Positions 1-10,013 of a stretch of DNA of 18,780 nt are shown here, piece after piece (the stretch's first letter is position 1; every line of letters starts with the position of its first letter). The stretch covers positions 1 to 18,780 of the forward strand of contig JALLPB010000482.1 of assembly GCA_036939975.1 (NCBI GenBank), given 5' to 3'. This DNA comes from Cyclostephanos tholiformis (Eukaryota > Bacillariophyta > Thalassiosirophyceae > Thalassiosirales > Thalassiosiraceae). Under the pieces are notes generated by a model. It saw only the letters and a program-made list of their open reading frames with translations, had not been told where the DNA came from and did no database searches. The translations under genes were made by a program, and so were the position numbers.

Positions 1-14
1 ATGGTGTCTTTTGT

Positions 15-71
15 GTATCTGTGGTTTGCACCAGGTTTTTGTTGCCACGCAGACCACAGGTGCACAGATAC
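15..71. repeat. Short inverted repeat near the left end of the transposon
   Basis: GTATCTGTG at 15-23 is the exact reverse complement of CACAGATAC at 63-71, which makes a 9-bp stem with a 39-bp loop. Similar GTATCTG and CAGATACG sequences occur at the other side of the element (near 3463-3470 and 3604-3610), so this may be part of a subterminal repeat family rather than an independent hairpin. Confidence 0.4.
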
Positions 72-191
72 TCACGCTGCGCCCTCCCGCTCGACCATAA
101 AAAATAAAAAATAGATCACCACCTCCACCATCGGCCGACTTTGACGGCTCCGTTCTTGGCAACCGCACGTCCGGCGCCGTCGATTCTTCGC

Positions 192-1593
192 ATGGCTGAC
201 CCTATCACCCTGAACCGCGGACGACCCCCTCCGAAGACAAGGGTGGCTGCGCCTTCTGCTCCTCGTGAGTCTCCCCCGCGGGGTGCGAAGGATAAGGCGA
301 ATGAGAGAATCGCCGAACAGCTTGCTGTTCATGATCGCGTGCCTGTAGCTCAGGTTGTGCATTCGCCCGAGTCTTCCGCAGATGTCCCATCTGACGATTC
401 GTCGGATGACAATGATGGTTCCCCTGCTCTCCCTTCACGCGTTGCTGGCCGCAAGACGACGGGCTTGGAATTGGGGGAACGCAGTCCAAACTTCTCACCC
501 AATAACTCACCGGTGTCTCTAACCGACAACGAGGTGAGCAGATATTCCTTCTTTGCTCGTCTCGTACATTACATGGACGGGAACAAGATTAGCGAGGCTA
601 ATCGCGCTGCCGTGGAGGTTTGTATTTCGGTCGAGGCAGGTGCTGCTGTCCGAAGCATGGATCCGATGAAAAAGGAGAAGAAGGAGCAGGCTTTTTTCAA
701 TAAGTACATGGGTATTATCGATGAAATTGAGGACGACCGATTCGTGGATGAGTGCATTCGCGACGCAATGCGACGTCGATACAAAAAAGCCAAGATGGAT
801 AACAACCCCAGCCGACTTTGGCGTAAGTACGAAACCGACTTAACCGAGCTTCGCAATTTCGCGAAGAAGCTTCCTGGTGTTGGCAGCCTGTCGGAGCTGC
901 CAAGCGGGTCAAATCAGCTCAGGCACATGAAAATGCCTCTTGTCAAAAAGCTATGGATGGAGAAGCATCCGGTATAGTTTCGTTTGTGTTGTGTATTTTT
1001 CCGAAGACACCCTTTCTATCCTGCTCACAATGTCAGTCGAATGTTTTGCATTACAGAATGAAGATGGCCTGGACTACGAAGATGACATCGCAGTCCAGGC
1101 GGCGATTCCTGAGACGTGGTGGCTCACCTCCCTCTCGTGCAAATTTATGCTTTGCTGTTTTGTCCATAAAAACTGCAAGGACTTGAGTATGCATCCCACC
1201 GAACTACCAGCAGGGCACACTCGCAAAGAGGCAAGAGCAAATAGCCGGGCGGTGTTGGCTAACGAGAGGGAGGTATCTCGAGCGGAACGGATCGTTGGTG
1301 GTGAACGATATGGTGATGTCGAACACCAGCTCAAGAAGGCGAGGGTGATGGGGATGCAGGCTCAGGCGGAGAAAATCTCGATTGAAACGATTCAGACAAA
1401 GCTGAAGCTCCTGAAGGAGAATTCAGATGTCTACAAGTCGATGCACGGCGAGGAAGTTTACAACCGGATGGTGGTTGATCTAATCAACAAAATGACGGGG
1501 TCCACTGGCAATGGTACGGGGGAAACACCGGTTTCTGCTGTGTCGGCGCTTACCTCCGAACGAGAGGAAGATGACGTGTCAAGGGACGGATGA
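192..1593 (+). CDS. Harbinger-associated accessory protein (ORF2-like), two exons
   Basis: Predicted exons are 192-971 and 1057-1593, joined in phase 0 by an 85-nt GT-AG intron (972-1056), giving about 438 residues. The start is the first ATG in the frame (MADPITLNRG); codons upstream lack an ATG. The N-terminal 110 residues are Pro/Ser/Asp-rich and probably disordered. A helical, basic middle follows (roughly residues 125-260, with RRRYKKAKMDNNPSRLWRKY). The C-terminal part (about 300-400) is Ala/Glu/Lys-rich and predicted coiled coil, resembling the region after the Myb/SANT-like domain in other Harbinger accessory proteins. A canonical Myb/SANT Trp pattern is not evident. In known Harbinger systems the second ORF helps transposase nuclear import and end binding; that role is inferred here from the convergent transposase gene. 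A 51-nt in-frame stretch at 1137-1187, rich in Cys and Phe codons, might be another intron. Confidence 0.6.
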
Positions 1594-1612
1594 TTCAGCG
1601 AGAGTCTCTTAA

Positions 1613-1687
1613 TCATTAATTTCTTAACAATTAATTTACGATAGACGATAGATTTCTTCATCATTAATCTCTTTACCATTAATGTAC
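1613..1687. repeat. AT-rich imperfect direct repeat between the convergent transposon genes
   Basis: A 27-bp unit beginning TCATTAAT occurs at 1613-1639 and again at 1661-1687, with 23 of 27 positions identical and a 48-bp period. It lies in the 235-bp gap between the two convergent stop codons and probably sits in both 3' UTRs. No gene is visible in this gap. Confidence 0.55.
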
Positions 1688-1828
1688 AATTGAAATAATG
1701 TATAGGGAAAGTATTTGATTGAAAAATCGATAATGTTAAATTTTAAGTAAACATTATCAGATATGAGGACCCCCCTACCGCCCTACCTCTGGGTCCTCTC
1801 CCATGCCCGGGGAAACAAGAAAAAAGGA

Positions 1829-3262
1829 TTAAATTGCACCCTTCTGACGAAAGACTTGGAGATGTGTAGCCAACAAAGAGCGCCTCCTCGCGAATTTTCG
1901 TGACAACGCCAAATCAGATGCGTCTCTTGAATCGTGCGTAGTGTGCCCATCTAACCAAATGCCATCACCGTCAATCGGAGCTCCACGACCAACCCTAACG
2001 TTAGTCCTCGTCATCAGGTCCACCAGGAAGTTATTCAAGCAGCAGCATGTGACGAAGATCTTCTCGCAAATGGTAATGTCACGATAATATAATCCATCGT
2101 TTAACACCCTCCACCGCTTTTTCAAAATGCCAAAAGTGCACTCAACGTCCTTTCGTATGCTTTCGAGATTTGTTGAGAAGTACCCCTCGATTGAACCACT
2201 ATCTGCACTGGCGTAGGGGGAGATAGATATAGGCCAGCGATGATATCCATTGTCGCAAATAAGATACGTACCTCGCTCATTTTGAACTGTTCCATCGTCA
2301 TTGTAATATTTCCACAACACATCCTTGTACCATCCAGTCTTAATGTGAGACACATTTGGGTCAACCTTTACAATCTCTTTGTCGTTACGAGTGCCGAACT
2401 GCGGTCCAAATATCCCAATCACCCTGCGATTATAATCGGTGATACACTGGAAAGCAAGAGTAGGATGGCCCGCCTTACCCTTTGCTCGATTGTGGTCCCC
2501 AGTGGGACATTTCGACCACTTCACGTGTACCACGTCCATAGAACCACAGCAGCCTGGCAAACCAACTGCCTCGTAACATAACATTGTCCGTCGCAATTCT
2601 GCGATGTTGCGAGGCAAAAAAATATACTCATCTTTCATTTCGACCATCGCATCAAGGAAAGCAAAGAAGAATAAGCGTATCTCAGATACGCTGATGTGGC
2701 ACATTGCTCTACATTGACGAAACGAGATGCCATTTCCCAAACGATACAACACCGACATCACCAGAAGCTCGGACCGCTCACGGAACTCCTCCCGAAACCT
2801 GAGCGTTCTGGGTACTTTTATATACCCCCGAGAAATGAGGAGATCCGTCAATTCCTCTACCTTTGAGAGAGGCATTCGAAATAACGATCGAAATTCACCA
2901 AAGCGGTCGGAGGTAGACAGCTCGTGAGTAAGATCGCGCGTCAACCCAGGCCGGAGAAAATATTTATACCAACTGGACAACAAAACGCTTTCCTTGCGGT
3001 AGAGGCGATTAGGACTGCGCTGCTTACGAAGACGGCGGCGACGACCGAGCCGCACACTGCTCTCGACGGAGTATGAGCACGAATCATTGTCGTATGACCC
3101 ATACGACGGAGAACTACCGGTGACCACACCATCGCCCTCACCAAAATCATCAAAATTGAACGAATCATCAAATCGATACTCTTCCCCGAAGTCAACGGCG
3201 GGCAAAAAATCCGAGAGAAAATCGAACGATGAAAAGGGATCCTCAGAAGGGGGGGGAGACAT
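1829..3262 (-). CDS. HARBI1-like DDE transposase of a PIF/Harbinger element
   Basis: This single-exon gene encodes 477 residues from ATG 3262-3260; the open frame extends six codons further upstream without an ATG. The N-terminal 75 residues are acidic and low-complexity, followed by a basic RRRRLRKQR patch that could act in nuclear import. A helix-turn-helix-like region (about 125-200) precedes the DDE_Tnp_4-type nuclease. The catalytic triad is visible: Asp243 in GSMDVVHVKW, Asp337 in ICDNGYHRWP and Glu374 in RKDVECTFGILKKRW. The D-to-E spacing of 36 residues fits the family, and the C-terminal CLNNFLVD is also typical of HARBI1 proteins. The enzyme cuts and pastes its own element at short A/T-rich targets. 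Length matches intact members, and no frameshift or stop interrupts it. Confidence 0.92.
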   Translation of the reverse strand: MSPPPSEDPFSSFDFLSDFLPAVDFGEEYRFDDSFNFDDFGEGDGVVTGSSPSYGSYDNDSCSYSVESSVRLGRRRRLRKQRSPNRLYRKESVLLSSWYKYFLRPGLTRDLTHELSTSDRFGEFRSLFRMPLSKVEELTDLLISRGYIKVPRTLRFREEFRERSELLVMSVLYRLGNGISFRQCRAMCHISVSEIRLFFFAFLDAMVEMKDEYIFLPRNIAELRRTMLCYEAVGLPGCCGSMDVVHVKWSKCPTGDHNRAKGKAGHPTLAFQCITDYNRRVIGIFGPQFGTRNDKEIVKVDPNVSHIKTGWYKDVLWKYYNDDGTVQNERGTYLICDNGYHRWPISISPYASADSGSIEGYFSTNLESIRKDVECTFGILKKRWRVLNDGLYYRDITICEKIFVTCCCLNNFLVDLMTRTNVRVGRGAPIDGDGIWLDGHTTHDSRDASDLALSRKFARRRSLLATHLQVFRQKGAI

Positions 3263-3377
3263 CTTCCCTGGCTGCTGCAAAGAGATTGGAATGCGGCGGG
3301 GCGGATCAATGGGGCAAGATCCGCTACGAAATATATTGAAATATTATGAAATACGTTCCACGTCAACACAAAAATAA

Positions 3378-3541
3378 TTTATCTGCGACCCGGATAAATT
3401 TATCTGCGCGCAAATAAATTTTCCACGTGGAATGATTTATCTGCGCGCAAATAAATTTTTCCAGATACGCAGATAAATTTTGTGGTCATTTTGTAATGTT
3501 TAACGGACTAATAGCCAACAAAAACAAAATCCGCAGATAAA
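3378..3541. repeat. Cluster of subterminal TTTATCTGCG / CGCAGATAAA motifs
   Basis: TTTATCTGCG occurs at 3378-3387, 3399-3408 and 3436-3445. Its complement CGCAGATAAA occurs at 3468-3477 and 3532-3541. The variant CGCAAATAAA occurs at 3409-3418 and 3446-3455. Two adjacent pairs make near-perfect 20-bp palindromes (3399-3418 and 3436-3455) 37 bp apart. The cluster lies 115-280 bp upstream of the transposase start, toward the element's end. In Harbinger elements such subterminal repeats are candidate transposase or accessory-protein binding sites; here that role is inferred. Confidence 0.7.
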
Positions 3542-3643
3542 AAAATACACAAGAACAGTCGCGAACAAAAAAAACCTTCGCACCCGTCTTCTGCGTATTT
3601 GCGTATCTGTTTGCGAGCTAAAGAAATCACAGCCTAAATAGTA

Positions 3644-3676
3644 CATATTATTATTATTATTATTTATCATCATCTC
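3644..3676. repeat. ATT trinucleotide microsatellite
   Basis: About six tandem ATT units followed by ATC units sit 35-70 bp upstream of the SRP receptor beta start codon. They mark the likely boundary between transposon-derived sequence and the 5' region of the next gene. Nothing else is recognisable between 3542 and 3711. Confidence 0.6.
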
Positions 3677-3711
3677 TTTTGACTATCTTCACCAATCTTT
3701 ACTTTACGGTC

Positions 3712-4911
3712 ATGTCGTCCTACGACCACAAGTCCAAGGATTGTGCATTCTTCCTCACCGCTGTACGAAAGTCCACGGCGCCGTTCCTCCCCCCGCCCCT
3801 ATTGCGTTTCATGCACGCCGTAGACGTCCGCTTTCACGACCCGCATCGTCACACCGACGACGGAATATGGGGGGGAACGATAATTTTAACCAACAACGAT
3901 TACTTCAACGAGGAACCTAGCATGTCCATATTATTCGCACTGTTACTATCGTACTTAGTTTACGCGTCCACCCGCAATATGTGGACGTACGCAACCAGGA
4001 GGAGCATCGCTCATCTCGTTGGGGGGGGGGAGGATACCGTCCTAGGGAGGGTGAATGGCGTCGGCGGGGGGGGGGGGGATAATAAACGGGACGGACGACG
4101 GCATTCGTCGTCGGGAGGGCAACGACGCGCGCAACCCTCGTTCCGGGACACGGTGGTCATCTGCGGGGCGAGAGATTCCGGGAAGACGGCTCTATTGCAT
4201 CGTCTTTGCGATGATTCCGCGGGAGGGGGGGGGTGGGAGGAGGAGGAGGAGGCAAATGGATCATCGTGGGATCCGCCAACGACCGTGACGAGTCTGGTGG
4301 CGAATGTCGGATATATTCGCCCCCCCCTGGAGGGAGCGACGGGCGAAAATAACGAGAAAAACAACGGGGGGGGCAATAGCATGACATCAATTCGTATCAT
4401 CGACTATCCGGGTCATCAATCCCTATTGTCTCAATTGACGACCTTGCTCCTTCCGGGGGCAACGTCCCGTGTCGTTTTCACTCTTGATGCCACGCAACCA
4501 GTCACCGAGGGAGCGGCACTTTTGTATCGGTACATCTTGACCCATCCACAAGTAAGACAATCCTGGTCGAAGGCGGGGGAGACGTTGCTGATACTGGTGG
4601 TGTGCACGAAGAGCGATGCCGTCGGTGCCAAGAATTACAAAAGAATGAAAATACAACTCAGGAACGAGTTGGATAAATTGAGGATTGTTGATTTGGCAAT
4701 AACTGATGATTCCAACGCGAATGGCAATACGAATTACAACGATAGCTCCAAAATCAAATTCACGTTGCACGTCAAGGGGAAATCAGTTGATCTTGATAAT
4801 TTGGGATCAGATGTTCCAGTATCATTACATTTTGTAGAGTCGGGATTCGGAAAGAATGCAAAGGCGATACGTGAATTCGTTCTTAATGGTGTATGGCCAG
4901 ACTTGAAATAA
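3712..4911 (+). CDS. SRPRB: Signal recognition particle receptor subunit beta (SR-beta GTPase)
   Basis: This single-exon gene encodes 399 residues from ATG 3712. SR-beta is an ER-membrane small GTPase that anchors SR-alpha and couples SRP-ribosome delivery to the translocon. A hydrophobic segment (about residues 72-87, FALLLSYLVYA) is the expected N-terminal membrane anchor. The G-domain shows a P-loop GARDSGKT (152-159), the switch motif DYPGHQ (231-236, SR-beta typically has D-x-PGH) and base-recognition TKSD (299-302). The C-terminal FVLNGVWPDL is a plausible terminal helix. The protein is longer than animal SR-beta (about 270 residues) because of a 70-residue N-terminal extension, a Gly-rich linker encoded by poly-G tracts and a Gly/Asn/Glu-rich insert before DYPGH. 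Translation could instead start at ATG 3811 or 3922; the latter begins just before the membrane anchor. It converges on the MBD-DDT gene. Confidence 0.85.
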   Translation: MSSYDHKSKDCAFFLTAVRKSTAPFLPPPLLRFMHAVDVRFHDPHRHTDDGIWGGTIILTNNDYFNEEPSMSILFALLLSYLVYASTRNMWTYATRRSIAHLVGGGEDTVLGRVNGVGGGGGDNKRDGRRHSSSGGQRRAQPSFRDTVVICGARDSGKTALLHRLCDDSAGGGGWEEEEEANGSSWDPPTTVTSLVANVGYIRPPLEGATGENNEKNNGGGNSMTSIRIIDYPGHQSLLSQLTTLLLPGATSRVVFTLDATQPVTEGAALLYRYILTHPQVRQSWSKAGETLLILVVCTKSDAVGAKNYKRMKIQLRNELDKLRIVDLAITDDSNANGNTNYNDSSKIKFTLHVKGKSVDLDNLGSDVPVSLHFVESGFGKNAKAIREFVLNGVWPDLK

Positions 4912-5010
4912 TACGGGTTTGTTGTAGTCATCGTTTTTGTCAGTATTTTGAGTTGTTTCCTACCGCCCGTGATGGAACGATTTATCTTGTTTCATATGCA
5001 ATAGTTCGAA

Positions 5011-8000
5011 TCAGAAGAAATCTGTGTAACCACCAGGCTGCATCGCCGCGCGCCTCCTCCCCACATAAGCCAACGATGTGTTTTCCGTCACCGTTGGTTG
5101 GACCACGGATGATTTCGTCCGATCTATGTAGGCTTGAGCGTTTCGACAAATTAGGTCCAGCCCCAGAGCCAAGATGCCGACGGTTTTGCTAACTCTGACG
5201 ATCTCTTTGAATATCTCCCTAGAATCATAACTATTCCAAAGTCCCTTCACATCGTGACCCAGCGACTCTAGCTCAATATCAAAGCGGTTGTTGTCATTGT
5301 ACAGCAAGTCCTTTCTCAGGAGTGGATTTGCACTCGCTTGTGATGTAGGGTTGTCATCCTTCTTCTCTTCCACGGCGCCAAAACCTCCAGTCAATTCGAA
5401 GAAGGCATTTTCTAAAGTGAGCAAGCCATCGCGAACGGCATCAAACATGTGACCGCACTCTTTCAGGGATGAAACCCACGCCTGTCTGGCTCCGGCTTTT
5501 CCACCCCAATTGTTGTCGTAGGTGCGATTTTTCAAGGGCATATAGAGCTCTTGCTCCTTCTTGATCAATTGCTTGGCAAGTGCTTGCGGCGTGAAAGATG
5601 AGGGTGCCTCCACTGCCCGGCCACAAAATCTCCCGAGATTGTTTCGGTACGAAAGGAACGGTGCGTCGTGTTCCACGTACCCTGGGTACTCAGTCGACCA
5701 CTTAATGGCACGCACAATACCCTCAACCACTTCACTGGCTGATAAATGAAGCTCGCCACCATCATCAAGGCCAAGCCTCCAGATCGGAATACTAGATTGC
5801 GACTCTGCGATGTTCACGCCATGAGAGCTAGTACAGTGGTGGGCGTTCTCCATTTTCCACCCTGTGATGGTTGCCATCCAATATTCAGCATCATCTGGAG
5901 CTCTATCGGGATCGGGAATTTTCCGCAGCCTGACGCGTCTTCCGATGGCGGATGGTATGCCTTGCAAAATCTCAGCATCAACATTGGATGAGCGTTGCTT
6001 CTCCTGGAAAAAAGCGTCCTCGTCTCCTGTAGAAAGGAAATCTTCCTTGGCAGAAGGGGCTACAACATAAGGCCCTTTGTCTTCTCGTGAGATAGCATTC
6101 GAATGCTTGGCATCACTGCCGGCATCGGCAGCGACTAAGGCGAGGTTCTCCAATGTCTCTTTCAGTACTTCTTTCAAGGCTTGTTCGCTTGCACATTTTC
6201 CATCTAAGTTCTTCACTAGTAAACGCAAAGATCGATCAGTAGTATAGCAAGACCAATGATGTCTTGCAAGAGAAGCAAGCTCTCCGGTATGATGATATTC
6301 TTGGCGAGTGAAGAAGAGAAATGATTTTCGGCATGGCTCATCGCTGTCATCAGGATTGACAAAATCATCAAAATTTTCTGGAGCGCCAATCGATGCTGAT
6401 TGTGTGCTTCTAAACAGTACAGCATCATTGCTAGGGCCGATGTCCTTATCACAGAGGATGTAATCCCTTTCTGACCATATCCTGCTGCGTTTATCATAAT
6501 CAAAGTGAATAAAGCTAGACTGATATCGATCCCTTCCAAGTGGTTCTGTGCGAATAAAGCATTTGTTTCGTTTTGCGACTAAATCTTTCTGTGCCTCAGT
6601 GACACGCTTGCGGCTCTCAGCTTTTTTTAATTCAAGTGATGCATCGCGTATCAAATCCAAAGCCCAAATGCCGCCATTCTCATCATCATCCCCCGAGAGT
6701 CTTGCAAGCTTAGCCTCCTTGAGAGCGTTTCGCAGGGTTTTTACAGTGCCGTCTTCTATCGCATCCTTCAGAGATTCAATTGTCGATCTCCGATCTTCAG
6801 AAAGTGTTTGGATTTGGTCAGTAAACTTGATGATCTTCTGACGGACACGGTCAATTTTGGCTGAAGTTTCTCTCGAATCTGGTCGCCCTAATGATTCCAG
6901 CTCATCTTGAAGTGACTTTAAATAACTTTCGTCTTTCTTTTCGATGTCTCTCAACGTAAGAATAGTGAGTTTCTCCGCTCCCAAAGCGGTTTCTTCTTGA
7001 ATGATCTTAACCACTGCATTGACTTCGCTCTTATTGAAGCTATCGGGTGATGGTAGAGCCTCGTACTCAGCTCTTGTATCGTCATCAAGATCAATTATGT
7101 CATCATCGTTGAGGCTTTCAATGAACTCGACTGAGTATTCCTGAGTGTCTTTGATATCCTCGATCAATTCCTGCCGCTTTTTGTCAATGAATGCTTCTTT
7201 TGCTTCAGCAGCTAGACGCTCTCGTGCAGCAGTCTCGATTACTGCCAGTTCATCTCTAGCTGCTTTTTTTGCTCTCCTCTCCTCTGCATCTAAGGCTTTT
7301 ACAGCATTGATCCTGGCTATAAAGTTGTCTTCAATGCTTGAATGTACAATATGTGTATCATATGCAGCCTCGATGAGGATGCGGAGAATGCAAAGCCGCT
7401 GCACAGGGTTTAAGTCAAGGTATTCATTTCCATCACATAAATGTTTGATGGCACTCTCCACATGGTTGATATTGCCGTCTAATGGATCTCCGCATTCTGA
7501 CAATATTCTCAACGAGGCAACCATTTCCCTTCTCCGGCGTTCAGCAACAGTCATGGGCTGTAACTGTCTGAACTCACGCATACTGTCATCAACCTCATTT
7601 CGCCTCCTTTTGTACCAATGAAAAATCCTGCAGCTTGTTGCACCAATTAATGGTGGCCAAGTCAATGAGTGGATCAAGTCGGATTGCAACACTGGCTTCC
7701 CTGGGGGTAGCAAAAGATCAGTTACACTTGGGACAGGTTTCATTGGCACGAAAGACGTGACTGTCGTAGTTTCATCGTTTTGATTCAGAGTTACAGAGCA
7801 CGCTTTTTTGCTTGGCGACATTGGAGCATCCGTCTGATCTGCGTACTCGTCTTCATTGTCAGATCCCTCATCCTCATCAAAATCTGACTCTTCATCTGAG
7901 TCTACGTCAAGGTTCATGTCACTTACACCATCAACGTCTGCATCTTCAATTATGGAGTCCATTTCTAAAGCTGCTTCAGATGCGACGAGTTTCTTTTGCT

Positions 8001-10013
8001 CAGTTATCTCGTCATGGCTTACGATTCTCCCCCACAGATCAGGTCTGGCCTCTCGAATTCTATCTACAAGCCAGACTACTGCTCGTTTCACCAGTCCTGC
8101 GGACTTAGTCGTCCATGAACGCATTGCTTTTTTCAGATAAACTTTTACATATTGATTTGTTGTGACAGCAATTGCGCTTCTTACTGCACTTTTGATGGGA
8201 CCACTAACGTCAGGTTTACGAGATCTTACATCCTCTAACGCTTGAAGCCATTTTCTCGTCACAGAACGATCTTCTTCAACAGAGAGCAATGCTTCCATAT
8301 CAATTTTAACGACAGCAGGTGTAGCCCGTCGCTTCTTGTATCTCGTGCTTGTATATTCATCCTCTTGTTCAACCATCTCTGGAGTTTCGAGAACACTCCA
8401 CCACCATAGATCGCTAGTTTGATCTTTCACAAGCAAACGGAGTAGTGCTATATGACACTCTGACAAATATATAGGAATGTTTGATTGTGGTAGCAACTGC
8501 TGTTGATCGTCGACACGATTTGAGCAATTCAGCTCGGTCATTGGCCGGTATGAAAGAGCAGATGCAAAATCATCCAAATCTATCGGCTCCAGACTCAGCG
8601 TACGGCAAAATGTGCATAGAAAATCCCAAACCATCAGCATGTCTGGAATGCAATGCGTTGGGATGCCAGGAAAAGACTCGATATCAGATCTTGGCATGAC
8701 CATACCTGCCTTGTATGCTTTTGACAGCCTTGACCCGTCTTCCCACATTAAGCCATCACCAGCAGGGAAGTGATCGACGAGATTCTCACTGTTATGGTCG
8801 TCAAGCGCTTTTGCACCTTTCGCTTTCAACTTCAATAGCTTGTCAAGCTCGCGTTTCAATTTCCTCTTATCCGTGACCTTTTTGGGGCGGCTTGATGAAT
8901 TGATTCCAACACCTTGACTTTTAACAGGAGCCTTAACCAGGTTGAGGAATCGAGCAACGTCGGCCATGGACTTGAACCGCTTATTCTCAGCAGAAAAAAA
9001 TATCGACTCAAAACGCCCTCCGGTTCGTTGGGTAACTTTGCAAGTAAAGATTTCACATTGCTTTCGCTCACCTGGGAGAAAATGACAACGATTCGCATAA
9101 TAATAAAATTAATTAATATGCATTACTCGATTTCACACTCTCAATGAGATAGCAATGACGACGCCAATGACATTTGAAACGTACCTCCACGCTCTTCTAA
9201 GTAACTGGCAAGCAATTCCAAAGATCTCTTCTCTCGTTGGCTCAATGTCATAGACCCATTGGTCACTCCATTAGCTTTCTTCTTTGGTGAAGCGGCTGGT
9301 AATTCATCACTGTTAATTTTCCGCTTGGTATCCGAAGAAGAGTTTGGTTTTTTAGATGTTCTCTCGGCGGTATCCGCCGGTTTTGATTGGACGACCAAAT
9401 CCCCGAGGATGGGGTCGATCTTCGCGAAGTACCCCACAACCTCCTCAAGATGGTTTGTTGCAATAGATACGTGTTTTCCCTTCCTAATAAGAATAGAGAT
9501 AACGACAAATCATGAACTGACTACGTTGTATATTGTAAAAGCAAAAAGGGAGTGAAACCCCTTCAGATTCATCAAACCCCCATGGTTTTCTGACGGTGGT
9601 GAATCTTCCATCGAGCGACAAAATTGAATTCATTGGCCCGTTGCTGTAAGAGGCAAATGCAACGAGCTTTGGGGTCAACGTAGACCACCCCCGGTAGAAG
9701 GGGCATCCAGGATACCGCCGTATAATTTGCCATCTACCACATCAACTCACCTGTTTATGTGCCAGTTGTAAACAAGCCCCATATCCTTCGCGAATGTCTC
9801 CCACCCACTCCGTCCATGCTCGTAGACACCCTTGTCCATTTTTTTTCCAACTTCAGTGAGGTCCCGAACTTCAATATCAGATGGATGCGACGTCACCTGG
9901 AAAGGGTCGGCGTCGGGCAAATTCCAAGCTCGGAATAGAATTTTATTCATTCTTTTCCGGTGCTTCTTGCGCCGCGCCTCCTTCTCGGCAGTTTCCGCGG
10001 CTTCGTCAGCCAT
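5011..10013 (-). CDS. MBD-DDT-WHIM chromatin remodelling protein (BAZ/ACF1-like), four exons
   Basis: Exons are 10013-9751, 9643-9559, 9479-9185 and 9071-5011. They are separated by introns of 107, 79 and 113 nt and give 1567 residues in one frame. The exon 2/3 join (GGG|gtttca...gaag|GGA) is the least certain. Residues about 215-262 resemble a methyl-CpG-binding (MBD/TAM) domain, with the KRFKSMADVARFL ending typical of the family. A DDT domain follows at about 357-430 (MVWDFLCTFCRTLSLEPIDL, then IYLSECHIALLRLLVKD), then an acidic tract (587-626). WHIM1-like LNPVQRLCILRILIEAA lies near 768, a long coiled coil at about 810-1045, and WSD/WHIM3-like CFIRTEPLGRDRY near 1052. In other eukaryotes DDT-WHIM proteins partner ISWI ATPases to space nucleosomes. 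No PHD finger or bromodomain is visible, unlike animal BAZ2. The C-terminal 250 residues resemble the tail of other DDT proteins only loosely. The N-terminal 210 residues (exons 1-3, including a helical KEARRKKHRKRMNK stretch) are unassigned. Confidence 0.83.

Larger units (their letters stand above)
1..3640. mobile_element. PIF/Harbinger-type DNA transposon (approximate limits)
   Basis: The region holds two convergent genes typical of Harbinger elements: a HARBI1-like DDE transposase on the minus strand and a non-catalytic accessory protein on the plus strand. The strand after the transposase start carries many copies of a TTTATCTGCG motif in both orientations. Limits are uncertain. The left end may lie at or before base 1. 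The right end is probably between the last TTTATCTGCG-type motif (3541) and the ATT microsatellite near 3645. A weak inverted similarity (ACAGATAC at 64-71, and the same motif on the minus strand near 3604-3611) could be degenerate terminal repeats. I could not define a 3-bp target duplication. Both ORFs are open, so the copy looks recent or still capable of coding. Confidence 0.7.

Noticed and set aside
1137..1187. Possible second intron in the transposon accessory gene
   Set aside because: It is GT-AG and 3n long, but 51 nt is short for this window and no similarity decides it. It is mentioned as uncertain only.
2240..2581. Plus-strand frame opposite the transposase
   Set aside because: It mirrors the well-supported HARBI1-like coding strand and has no domain of its own.
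7145..7621. Open frame of 158 codons on the plus strand
   Set aside because: It is antisense to the coiled-coil and WHIM region of the MBD-DDT protein and has Ser/Arg-rich composition typical of a shadow frame.
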